A stretch of 10,007 bases of DNA from Desulforudis sp. GTDB lineage: Bacteria; Bacillota; Desulfotomaculia; Desulfotomaculales; Desulforudaceae. Positions 1 to 6,277 of the stretch are shown here, one piece after another (position 1 is the first letter of the stretch; the number at the start of each line of letters is the position of its first letter). The notes under the pieces were generated by a model. That model ran no database searches, was not told the DNA's origin, and worked only from the letters and a program-made list of their open reading frames with translations. Both the position numbers and the translations under genes were made by a program. The stretch spans positions 1 to 10,007 of the forward strand of contig JACUUW010000059.1 in NCBI GenBank assembly GCA_014859075.1. The letters run 5' to 3'.

Positions 1-11
1 GAAGCACTGAA

Positions 12-34
12 AAAGCCCGGTGTTACCGGGCTTT
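12..34 (-). terminator. Intrinsic terminator of tRNA-Leu
   Basis: A perfect 9-bp inverted repeat (AAAGCCCGG at 12-20, CCGGGCTTT at 26-34) with a 5-nt loop. Read on the minus strand, the hairpin is followed directly by further Ts (complement of the A-run at 11-14). It lies about 40 nt downstream of the minus-strand tRNA 3' end, as expected for its Rho-independent terminator. Because the arms are symmetric it could also stop plus-strand transcription entering from the left, but the T-run is better on the minus strand. Confidence 0.8.
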
Positions 35-71
35 GTATTTGGTCACCAGTGTTTTTAGTGTGGTATCCGAG

Positions 72-156
72 TGGTGTCGGAGGGGGGACTTGAACCCCCA
101 CGGGAGTACCCCACACGCCCCTCAAACGTGCGCGTCTGCCATTCCGCCACTCCGAC
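72..156 (-). tRNA. tRNA-Leu, anticodon GAG, CCA encoded
   Basis: The minus strand folds as a class II tRNA. The acceptor arm GTCGGAG (156-150) pairs with CTCCGAC (82-76) and is followed by discriminator A and an encoded CCA (75-72). The D-arm region matches the usual bacterial leucine pattern (GGCGGAATGGCAGACGC). The anticodon stem CACGT/GCGTG encloses the loop TTGAGGG, giving anticodon GAG, which reads CUC/CUU leucine codons. A long variable arm (around TGGGGTACTCCCG) and a T-arm with GGTTCAAGTC complete the structure. Length is 85 nt including CCA. It is flanked by its own promoter and terminator, so it is a monocistronic tRNA unit. No duplicated 3' end was seen nearby that would mark it as an integration site. 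Confidence 0.97.
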
Positions 157-176
157 ATGCCCGTGACACTAGTACC

Positions 177-205
177 AGTTTAGCTTCCGGAAGGTGCTTT
201 GTCAA
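177..205 (-). promoter_or_regulatory. Sigma-70/SigA promoter of tRNA-Leu
   Basis: On the minus strand a perfect -35 box TTGACA (205-200) is separated by exactly 17 nt (199-183) from a -10 box TAAACT (182-177). The tRNA 5' end begins about 20 nt further on, which leaves room for a short leader removed by RNase P. This is the best promoter in the window by consensus. The spacer contains the palindrome TTCCGGAA, of no known meaning here. Confidence 0.8.
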
Positions 206-459
206 GGCATCGGCCCCCGTCCATTTAAGTTCTCCGGTCTAATTGCACCAGGTGTTCTGAGGACCATCGGGTGCCTGGTACCGCCGTACGAGGTGCAGCT
301 GTGGAAGTACGCGGGACAAATTACAAAAGTTTACTTCAGGATTCTGCCTGCTAATCGATTCCGGTGTACTGGCTCCTTCCGTATAGTAATGTAGACGGAA
401 TGCGTTGTGTTGTTGTGGTGTGGCTGCTAGAAGTTTCAGGAGCACCCAGACATTGAGGA
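206..459. other. Intergenic stretch without a recognisable gene
   Basis: Between the tRNA promoter and the recombinase-like ORF there is sequence of ordinary to low GC in which neither strand gives a convincing protein. The short frames here lack ribosome binding sites, have no recognisable motifs and overlap each other. No RNA gene, tRNA-end duplication or repeat array was seen. Confidence 0.5.
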
Positions 460-486
460 TTGATTTGCTTTATAAAGGCTTATAAC
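460..486 (+). promoter_or_regulatory. Weak candidate promoter of the recombinase-like ORF
   Basis: TTGATT (460-465) and TATAAC (481-486) resemble -35 and -10 boxes but are only 15 nt apart, below the preferred 17. They lie in an AT-rich patch 40 nt upstream of the proposed ATG at 526. This is a suggestion only. Confidence 0.3.
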
Positions 487-525
487 GTAGGGACAGATTC
501 GAATGTTCTGAAAGGAGTGCGAAAA

Positions 526-909
526 ATGACCGCCATTGTGTACGTCCGACAGGCCAAACCTTCGGGCGACCTGCTCTCTGTGGAATCACAGATCGCGCAA
601 TGCACAGATTACGCCACGCAAATTGGCTGTACGGAAATAGAGGTGTTTACGGACGAGGGCATGACCGGCTGGACGTTGGATCGACCGGGTCTACAGGCCG
701 CCCTGTCGCGATTCCAGAAGGGTGACGTGGATTATTTCATTTTCCTGCACCTGGAGTGCCTGGCTAAACGTCTGCGTGATCAGATGCTGCTGATCAAAAC
801 CATTGAGGATCTCGGTGTCCGGGTGGCTGCCGTCCGCACACCGATTCCCCATCCAGTGTCGCTTATCTGCCTGCCGGAGACGCATCAAAGTGGCTATAAA
901 ATAAATTAG
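526..909 (+). CDS. Short serine-recombinase N-terminal domain protein, catalytic Ser replaced
   Basis: The protein (127 aa) resembles the N-terminal resolvase domain of serine recombinases. It has a YVR first strand, the LSVESQIAQC helix, then DEGMTGWTLDRPGLQAAL (residues 43-60), and a strand followed by LECLAKRLRD and LGVRVAAV. Active-site positions are altered: the usual YxRxS serine is Ala10, and the usual LDRLSR motif reads LECLAK, losing Asp, Arg and Ser. After about residue 105 the sequence no longer matches the family and stops, so the long E-helix and the DNA-binding or zinc-ribbon domains are absent. ATG 526 is chosen because AAAGGAG at 511-517 sits 8 nt before it; the frame extends up to 460 but that part looks untranslated. 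The protein should not recombine DNA. It may be a decayed element remnant or a retained small protein, and the intact frame with a good RBS leaves both open. Confidence 0.7.
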   Translation: MTAIVYVRQAKPSGDLLSVESQIAQCTDYATQIGCTEIEVFTDEGMTGWTLDRPGLQAALSRFQKGDVDYFIFLHLECLAKRLRDQMLLIKTIEDLGVRVAAVRTPIPHPVSLICLPETHQSGYKIN

Positions 910-1041
910 GGTTGGGGTATATCCGCTGGTTGTTCCGGCAATAATATCGTTTAGGGTGTGATAACCTGAGGGTGAGTAAAGGCTATGAAATTTAGTTCTC
1001 CAAAACCCAAAGGTTTATCGCACCCATTTTATTCAGGAGAA

Positions 1042-1119
1042 ATGCCTTCGGTCCCAGGGACGGCCTGGCGAAAAAGACGAAAAATACGGCCTGCGGACCC
1101 TATATCCCACTCAATATGA
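1042..1119 (+). other. Possible 25-codon ORF in the gap before the P-loop gene
   Basis: The 250-nt gap after the recombinase-like ORF contains one small frame. It is an ATG preceded by CAGGAGA (1034-1040), encoding 25 residues rich in Arg/Lys (WRKRRK near the middle), and it ends about 40 nt before the next gene. The SD-to-ATG distance is very short. No family is recognised. It could be a leader peptide or chance; nothing else in this gap (910-1160) was identified. Confidence 0.2.
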
Positions 1120-1160
1120 TATAGTAGTCACTAACGAGATTGTGTGGGGAGGAAAAGATT

Positions 1161-1784
1161 GTGAAATGGAAGGGTCCAAGGCCTCTCAAGGTAGCCATAC
1201 TGGGAGGGCCCTGCACGGGGAAGACCACTCTCTGCAAGAAGCTGGACGTTGACTACTCGATGGCCGGTTACCGTTCGAATGTTTGCTTGGAGTACGTTCG
1301 GGACTATATCGTCCGGTACGGGGTGCCCACCAATATTTTCGAGCAGTTCCTTTTGTACGAGGGGCAGAAACGACGGGAAGAAGCTCTGGCCTACTGCGAC
1401 ATCATTTTTTGCGACAACGCCACCATCCTCAACTACGTCTACGGATTACTCAGCTGTGATCTCCAGAATCCGAAAGAGAACTACGCTCTTACGCTGCTGT
1501 TCAACTGGGCGATGAAGGACCTGTCCGGTTACGAGATTTTCTACATACCGCGGGAGTTTGAGGTCATGGAGGACGGGGTAAGATACCAGGATCACGAAGC
1601 AGCGGCCGTGCTGGACAGTAAGATCAAAGCGATGCTCGACATCATGAACGTGCCTTACATGGTCATTTCGGGTGACTTGGAAACCCGGGTCCAGACGGTA
1701 ATGAACAAGATCGGGTTCGATCCCACTTTCAGGAAACCGGTGTGTATTCCGCCGGAGGCGGAAGCGGCGGCGACCTCCGAGTAG
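1161..1784 (+). CDS. NadR/AAA_28-like P-loop ATP-binding protein
   Basis: A 207-residue P-loop NTPase. Walker A is GGPCTGKTT at residues 15-23 (G15, G20, K21, T22) right after the first hydrophobic strand. An EYVRDYI segment (E44, R47) matches the ExxR region of NadR-type kinase domains. A Walker-B-like strand IIFCDN ends in D85. A lid segment, REFEVMEDGVRYQD (131-144), resembles the DGxR element of AAA_28 proteins. Members of this fold phosphorylate small molecules or act as nucleotide-dependent switches; the substrate here cannot be read. The GTG at 1161 is chosen because GGGGAGGA (1146-1153) lies 8 nt upstream. An in-frame TTG at 1140 precedes that SD and is unlikely. The C-terminal tail (190-207) is Ala/Glu/Pro-rich. 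The gene is cytosolic with no membrane segments. It probably shares a transcript with the glycosylase gene that begins within 20 nt. Confidence 0.85.
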   Translation: MKWKGPRPLKVAILGGPCTGKTTLCKKLDVDYSMAGYRSNVCLEYVRDYIVRYGVPTNIFEQFLLYEGQKRREEALAYCDIIFCDNATILNYVYGLLSCDLQNPKENYALTLLFNWAMKDLSGYEIFYIPREFEVMEDGVRYQDHEAAAVLDSKIKAMLDIMNVPYMVISGDLETRVQTVMNKIGFDPTFRKPVCIPPEAEAAATSE

Positions 1785-1800
1785 CGGGAGGACGGTGGGT

Positions 1801-2466
1801 TTGCGGGAGTTTTTGCTCGGCGTTTACACGCGACTGCACCACCACTTTGGACCGATGCACTGGTGGCCGGGGGAAACACCGTTCGAGGTGATGGTGGGGG
1901 CCGTGCTGACCCAGCAGGTGTCGTGGAGCAACGTGGAGAAGGCCATCGAGAACCTGTCGAGGCACGGCGGCCTCTCGGTGGCCGGCATCCTGTCCCTGCC
2001 TCATGAAGAACTGGGTTTGCTGATCAGGCCCACGAGATACTATAACCAGAAAGCCCGGCGCTTGAAAGATGTGTGCGGGGCTGTTCGCGAGGACGCCGCG
2101 GATGATGTGGAGCTTTTTCTAGGTCAGGACCCGGCGGCGCTACGCCGACGCCTCCTGGGGATCAGGGGGATCGGCGAGGAGACCGCCGATTCGATTCTTC
2201 TTTACGCCGCCGGCCGGCCGGTGTTCGTGATCGACAATTATACCCACCGGATTCTGCAGCGCCTCGGTAAGGCCCGGGGCCACGAAAGCTATGACGACCT
2301 CCAGGCCCTCTTTGAGTTTAATTTGCCCCGGGAGGTATTGTTGTATAACGAGTATCACGCGTTACTGGTGGCATTGGGCCACCACGTCTGCCTGAAGTCC
2401 CGACCGCGCTGCCCCCACTGCCCGTTAGCCGCCGTCTGCGGATACTGTTTGCAGTCCGACCGGTGA
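1801..2466 (+). CDS. Fe-S HhH-GPD DNA glycosylase, endonuclease III-related
   Basis: A base-excision repair glycosylase of the HhH-GPD superfamily, 221 aa. It has the N-terminal PFEVMVGAVLTQQVSW block, a helix-hairpin-helix LLGIRGIGEETADSILLYA (about 118-136) and the catalytic Asp145 in FVIDNYTHRIL. A C-terminal [4Fe-4S] ligand set Cys197-x6-Cys204-x2-Cys207-x5-Cys213 matches endonuclease III spacing. At the position of the Schiff-base lysine of Nth (GVGRKTA) this protein has Glu127 (GIGEETA), as in the MagIII-like endonuclease III-related group. It is therefore expected to be a monofunctional glycosylase, perhaps for alkylated purines, without AP-lyase activity. That substrate is inference. 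Two starts are possible: TTG 1801 lies 8 nt after GGGAGGA (1786-1792), while GTG 1795 is only 2 nt after it, so TTG is preferred. It follows the P-loop gene closely. Confidence 0.9.
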   Translation: MREFLLGVYTRLHHHFGPMHWWPGETPFEVMVGAVLTQQVSWSNVEKAIENLSRHGGLSVAGILSLPHEELGLLIRPTRYYNQKARRLKDVCGAVREDAADDVELFLGQDPAALRRRLLGIRGIGEETADSILLYAAGRPVFVIDNYTHRILQRLGKARGHESYDDLQALFEFNLPREVLLYNEYHALLVALGHHVCLKSRPRCPHCPLAAVCGYCLQSDR

Positions 2467-2498
2467 AACCGTACTGCTTGCGGGAAGGTGGCGAAAAC

Positions 2499-2753
2499 TC
2501 AAACTCTCAATTTCCGGGAGACGAGCCGGTCGAGTTCGGCAAGCGTCACCCGCTTGTTCAGGGTCTTCCCGTCAACCGCAATGTTCGGGGCCGAGGGCGT
2601 TTCCGGGTTGCCGTCGTCTTCGCGGTCCTGCGGCCTGATCACGTCCACCGCTACGTTTTCACCATACTTGTCTTTGACTTTCCCGGCCAAAGCTTGCAGG
2701 CTCCTTCAGCTTGCGCCTTCCACCCGGTTGGTGTAAACCGTAATGTTAACCAT
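2499..2753 (-). CDS. Putative selenoprotein, small thioredoxin-like protein with in-frame UGA
   Basis: The ATG at 2753 follows an excellent AAGGAGGG (about 5 nt spacing). Fifteen codons (MVNITVYTNRVEGAS) are followed by TGA at 2708-2706, and the same frame then runs 68 more codons to a terminal TGA at 2501-2499. Read through, the 84-residue protein has a coherent thioredoxin-like layout. Strand NITVYT is followed by GASU at the CxxC/CxxU position, with U at residue 16 aligning with the redox cysteine. Then come helix RSLQALAGKVKDKYG, strand VAVDVI, an acidic loop with a TPSAP possible cis-Pro segment, strand NIAVDGKTL and a final helix TLAELDRLVSRKL. The UGA sits exactly where the redox residue should be, and a hairpin follows it. 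This favours selenocysteine over a random nonsense mutation. Alternatives are a pseudogene, a sequencing error in a Cys TGC/TGT codon, or reinitiation at TTG 2690 using AAGGAG just after the UGA. It lies 86 nt downstream of the metallophosphoesterase gene on the same strand, probably in one operon. The partner and substrate are unknown. Confidence 0.65.
2677..2693 (-). promoter_or_regulatory. Candidate bacterial SECIS hairpin after the UGA
   Basis: On the minus strand a small stem GCUUU (2693-2689) pairs with AAAGU (2681-2677; four Watson-Crick pairs plus one G-U) around a 7-nt loop GGCCGGG (2688-2682). The loop begins with two Gs and starts 18 nt after the UGA. This agrees with the general bacterial SECIS rule of a short upper stem and a G at the start of the apical loop, 16-37 nt downstream. 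The stem is short and AU-rich, and short hairpins arise by chance, so this supports but does not prove recoding. Confidence 0.4.
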
Positions 2754-2839
2754 TGTCGCCCTCCTTACGGCTTTTTTGGCATTATTCCCGGAAGAGCGAC
2801 GGTCAATTCCGGATGTGCTTGCCGAGTTGTCGATTCGAC

Positions 2840-4315
2840 TCAGGAAGGATGAACCGGATGAGTGGATTCCGGGATATACTCCTGTGCCGGACTGCCCATC
2901 AGCCGGCGCTCCACGGTAAAACTGCCGGACAGGGCGTTGTACTTGATGATATCGGCGGCGATCACGGTCTGATCGGCGCCGTTGAAGTGCATGATGATCG
3001 CCGAGTAAGGAACTTCGGAAGTGGTCTGCAAACCACGCAAGCCGGCCGAGCCGGTGCTTCCAGGATTTAAGTGCCAAGAGTCGCCGAGTTGCTCCAACAG
3101 TACCCGGTGGGTGTGCCCGCTGATCAGGATGGGCGCCTCGCCGGCGAAGTGTTGCACAACCGCCGGGTGGTGTGCCATGAGAATGTCGGGACCGGCTTCG
3201 GCCTCGACGAGGGACGCCCGCAACCGGTCGATCTGCCCGTCCAGGCGCCACTGCTCTTCCTCCTTCGTGGCGGCCACCACCGTTTCCCCGTGAGCCCAGG
3301 GGTCAGGCGAGCCCAGGATGCGGATCCCGCGGACGTCGACGACCTGTCCGTTCAACACGCGGACGTTGGGTACCTCGCGCATGAACCGGACCACTTCCGG
3401 GGAGTCGTGGTTACCGGGGGCAAAGACGTAGGGAACCCCGAAACCGGAAATTTTTGCTGCGGCCTGGGCTTCGATCGGTGAGCCGAAGTCGGTGAAGTCC
3501 CCAGCGTCAAGGATCATGTCCACCCGGAAATGATGTACCAGAGACTCGATGAAATCCAGAGCAAATGGATTGTTGTGGATGTCGGCGATGATCAATACGC
3601 GCCGGGTGCTTTCCTCCTCGGTGGCGCCTAACAGGGTCAAGCGCTCGGCTTGACCGAACAGGGTCTTGATGTTGTGCACCAGGAGGTCCGTCTTGTCCTG
3701 AAAGTCTTGCAGTTTCGTAAGCATCTCGTCGGCCATGTGCATCACCCGCGGGGCCGCCGCGATGACGCCGCGATATTCCGGCTCCTGGAAGGCTCCGCGG
3801 TCATAGGTGTGTACCGAAGACGCGAGCACCAGCCCAACGAACACCGCACCCAAAACCCCCGCCCGGCAGAGCCGTTTCCAGGGGGGACGGGCCAAGGCCC
3901 AGAAGAGGACGACCGCTCCCAGACCCCCCAGGGCAATCTGCTTGGCTATAAAGGCGAGCACGGGCGACTGGGACTCCGACTCCAGGTCACGGAACAGGTC
4001 CGGGTCAACCTGTGGGTACAGGTTCTCGGCCAGAACATCCGGGCGGATACCCTGCAGGGTGATGTGCAGTTCCACCGGACCACGGTGCGTATCGGCGATG
4101 AGACTGCCCAGGGGCGGAATCTCCAGTACCGTCCGGCCACTGAGGACCGGACGGAGTTCGCCTCTGAAGTGGAGACCTTGGACTTCGTAGACTCCGGGGC
4201 CGAACGCGACGACACATAAGGCCGCCCCCACGACGACCGCCACGAGCTCCACGAGGAGTAGACGCCACTTTGGACCGGACAGTTTACCGAGTATCGCCGC
4301 AGCGCGTGCTTGCAC
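2840..4315 (-). CDS. Membrane-anchored calcineurin-like metallophosphoesterase
   Basis: A 491-residue protein with three predicted membrane helices (about 17-39, 122-143 and 152-168) and a C-terminal metallophosphoesterase domain (about 238-450). The di-metal motifs are complete: DIHN (D245, H247), GDFTD (D272), GNHD (N302, H303), AHHP (H382) and GHTH (H401, H403). Basic residues before helix 1 (KWR) and between helices 2 and 3 (RPPWKRLCR) predict those ends inside. This places the roughly 80-residue loop (40-121) and the catalytic domain outside the cytoplasm. Between helix 3 and the catalytic core, residues 185-225 look like a helical linker. The substrate is not readable: family members hydrolyse phosphomonoesters, phosphodiesters or lipid pyrophosphates. 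The GTG at 4315 has AAAGGAG 7 nt upstream. The gene is divergent from the phospholipase-like gene and is followed by the candidate selenoprotein on the same strand. Confidence 0.9.
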   Translation of the reverse strand: MQARAAAILGKLSGPKWRLLLVELVAVVVGAALCVVAFGPGVYEVQGLHFRGELRPVLSGRTVLEIPPLGSLIADTHRGPVELHITLQGIRPDVLAENLYPQVDPDLFRDLESESQSPVLAFIAKQIALGGLGAVVLFWALARPPWKRLCRAGVLGAVFVGLVLASSVHTYDRGAFQEPEYRGVIAAAPRVMHMADEMLTKLQDFQDKTDLLVHNIKTLFGQAERLTLLGATEEESTRRVLIIADIHNNPFALDFIESLVHHFRVDMILDAGDFTDFGSPIEAQAAAKISGFGVPYVFAPGNHDSPEVVRFMREVPNVRVLNGQVVDVRGIRILGSPDPWAHGETVVAATKEEEQWRLDGQIDRLRASLVEAEAGPDILMAHHPAVVQHFAGEAPILISGHTHRVLLEQLGDSWHLNPGSTGSAGLRGLQTTSEVPYSAIIMHFNGADQTVIAADIIKYNALSGSFTVERRLMGSPAQEYIPESTHPVHPS

Positions 4316-4351
4316 TTCAGTGCTCCTTTCGCAGCTGGTGTACCCTGTTTA

Positions 4352-4379
4352 AGATAACACGCCCCTTAAAACCGGGCAA
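4352..4379 (-). promoter_or_regulatory. Candidate promoter of the metallophosphoesterase-selenoprotein unit
   Basis: On the minus strand TTGCCC (4379-4374) and TTATCT (4357-4352) are separated by 16 nt and lie about 37 nt upstream of the GTG start. Both boxes match the sigma-70 consensus at 4 of 6 positions. The 176-nt divergent region 4316-4491 must also contain the start signal of the phospholipase-like gene, for which no convincing boxes were found. Confidence 0.35.
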
Positions 4380-4474
4380 ATGCCAGATTGTTGCAAACAG
4401 CCTGGTTTGGCGCAGGTGGGTGTTCATCACCGCACTGGCTGAATAACATGCACTGCTCTGGATTGTTGCTGTCG

Positions 4475-4494
4475 GGAGGAGGTGCAGTCCTTTG
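4475..4494 (+). promoter_or_regulatory. Ribosome binding site setting a TTG start
   Basis: GGAGGAGGT (4475-4483), nearly the full anti-16S complement, is followed after 8 nt by TTG (4492-4494), the first codon of the phospholipase-like protein. No ATG or GTG in this frame has comparable spacing, so TTG initiation is well supported. Confidence 0.75.
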
Positions 4495-6186
4495 CGGCTT
4501 TATAGGTGGTGGCGCCGCCTGCGGTCCATCCTTTGGCGCGTTGTGCTTTTGCCCCTGCTACCGGTCCTCGAGTGGGGGCCGGCAACCCATCCGCTGATCA
4601 CCAGGCAGGCCCTGGAACGGGCGGAAACCGAACTGGGCAAGGGAAACCCGCAAGTCAACCCGGAGATTGTGGAACTGCTCTCCCGGCACCGGGAAGCCTA
4701 TGTTTATGGCAGTAACAGTGCGGACGTCATCTCCGTGTACCATATCGGTTCCGGTGGCAGCGCCATCTACGATTACGCCCATAACTTCTATCCCGATCAC
4801 GCCGGCGGTACACCCGTATTCGGCTACGCCCTGATCGACGAGTGGCTCAGGGCATACAACCGGGAAAGGGACACGGTGTATCCGGAACGGGAGTTTGCCG
4901 TCGCCTGCGGCTGGCTTTCCCACCAGCTGGCCGACTGGTATGCACACTACGTCCCCGTTGACGGCGAAGGACGATTGGTGCCAGACCAACTGACCATACC
5001 AGATGGAGAATACGTTTTTTCGGGTTATGCAAATTCCCACCGAATCCTTGGGGTAAATTTCCTTCCCGAAATCCTGGCTCTTTACAACAAGCTCGATCAC
5101 GCCTTGTTGGAACTGGCTCACGACATCATGGTTCTGGCGAATTCCCGGGAGCTGCGGCGAAACAACCGGGTAGAACTGTTCTGCACTTACCACGAGAACG
5201 GCGTCAGGCATAACTTACTTTGCGCTACGTCAAAGCGTTATCGGGGGGTGGTGGCGGCCATCCCCTTGGAACATATCGACCAACTCCGAAACGAGTTCAA
5301 CCTGGTGATCAGGGGTTTGAAGGTGGCGGCCGAAACCCTATTGGGACTCAACCCACGCCTAACGCGGATACTCCGTAACAGCCTGGACCCCGGCGTAACC
5401 CACAAGCCCGACTACATTTCCCTGGCCGCCGGGCAAATCGTCGACGACCTCTTCTGCAAGAGCTTCGCCGAAATTTCCAAGCTTGCCGGGCGGCTCGATT
5501 GCCAACCCGGCCCCGGGGCACCGGACATCCGGATCAGGGAATATGGCCGTTCCGGCACCGTTATTTTCCAGGTACTCCGGCGGATAGGGGAATTGATCGG
5601 TGATGGAGGCGGTCGCCGGTGTCCGCAGGCACTGCTCGCCCTGAAGTCCTGCCTGGTTCAGCAGTTGGTGCGTTGCTGGGGGCCGGACCGGGTCTGGAGA
5701 CTGGCGGGAAGGCTGCACCCCGATCCCGCCCTCTGGGGCTTTGTGTCCAGGCTGTTTAAGGGTGATTCCTCCGACCTGGAGGCGCCCCGGGCGGATTTCC
5801 TCCGGTTCTTGCAACCGGTCGTGGCCTTTGACGGTCCATCCGGGCTGAACGAAGCGGAACTGTTGCAGGAAATGATCGCCGGGGGGGAATTGCGGGTGAA
5901 GGTGGTTCCCGCCACCGCGCTTGACCGGTCACCCTCCCCGAATAAGGGAATCGACCCGGGGAGCGTGCGGTTCTGGATCAACAATTACCCGGTGGAAGAA
6001 TTGCCGGACTTCTACCGCCTGAACAGCGCGTGGTACGGGCCGAGACTGGTTCTTAACTGCGAAATCAAGGGCGACCTGTGCCCGGGCGCGCATCTCTTGC
6101 ACGTCAACGCGGCGGATCAGGGTGGGGTCGAAGGGCGTGCTCTGGAAAGGGAAATCCACTTCGCCCGGCTCAGGCAGTCTCCCTGA
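4492..6186 (+). CDS. Zinc-dependent phospholipase C-like protein, probably exported
   Basis: A 564-residue protein whose first about 215 residues carry the zinc-ligand pattern of zinc-dependent phospholipase C (PF00882-like). Trp28 in EWGPATH and His33 are followed by Asp78 (NSADVI), His97 (YDYAHNFY), His144-x3-Asp148 in WLSHQLADWYAH with His152, then His203-x3-Glu207 in DHALLELAHD. Bacillus PLC uses the mature N-terminal Trp as a zinc ligand, so cleavage just before Trp28 would be expected. The first 27 residues (Arg-rich, then WRVVLLPLLPVLE) make a plausible but short export signal, and it could instead act as an anchor. The C-terminal about 350 residues match nothing recognised. That region is cytosolic-looking in composition (Arg/Leu-rich), which leaves export uncertain. 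Start is TTG 4492. It is divergent from the metallophosphoesterase gene, so both may concern phospholipid or phosphoester metabolism at the envelope; that link is inference. Confidence 0.82.
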   Translation: MRLYRWWRRLRSILWRVVLLPLLPVLEWGPATHPLITRQALERAETELGKGNPQVNPEIVELLSRHREAYVYGSNSADVISVYHIGSGGSAIYDYAHNFYPDHAGGTPVFGYALIDEWLRAYNRERDTVYPEREFAVACGWLSHQLADWYAHYVPVDGEGRLVPDQLTIPDGEYVFSGYANSHRILGVNFLPEILALYNKLDHALLELAHDIMVLANSRELRRNNRVELFCTYHENGVRHNLLCATSKRYRGVVAAIPLEHIDQLRNEFNLVIRGLKVAAETLLGLNPRLTRILRNSLDPGVTHKPDYISLAAGQIVDDLFCKSFAEISKLAGRLDCQPGPGAPDIRIREYGRSGTVIFQVLRRIGELIGDGGGRRCPQALLALKSCLVQQLVRCWGPDRVWRLAGRLHPDPALWGFVSRLFKGDSSDLEAPRADFLRFLQPVVAFDGPSGLNEAELLQEMIAGGELRVKVVPATALDRSPSPNKGIDPGSVRFWINNYPVEELPDFYRLNSAWYGPRLVLNCEIKGDLCPGAHLLHVNAADQGGVEGRALEREIHFARLRQSP

Positions 6187-6277
6187 ATGTGGGAACGCGC
6201 CGCGGACTGTACGCGGGAAAACAGCGGAAAGGATTTTCCTGTTCAAACCAGAATAGAGATTATGCAGGCAGTCTTAT

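Noticed and set aside
72..156. tRNA-Leu as an integration site for the nearby recombinase-like ORF
   Set aside because: Serine recombinases seldom use tRNA genes, and no duplicated tRNA 3' end was seen in the adjacent sequence.
2690..2708. Simple pseudogene explanation for the in-frame UGA
   Set aside because: Not excluded, but the clean reading frame on both sides, the strong SD and the UGA at the redox position make selenocysteine the better first hypothesis; kept as an alternative.
3650..4219. Long open frame antisense to the metallophosphoesterase (189 codons, plus strand)
   Set aside because: No SD, no recognisable domain, and it lies opposite a gene with a complete catalytic motif set; high-GC coding sequence opens antisense frames readily.
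6216..6239. Inverted repeat GGAAAA/TTTTCC after the phospholipase-like gene as a terminator
   Set aside because: Only 6 bp, AT-rich arms, a 12-nt loop and no T-run after it.
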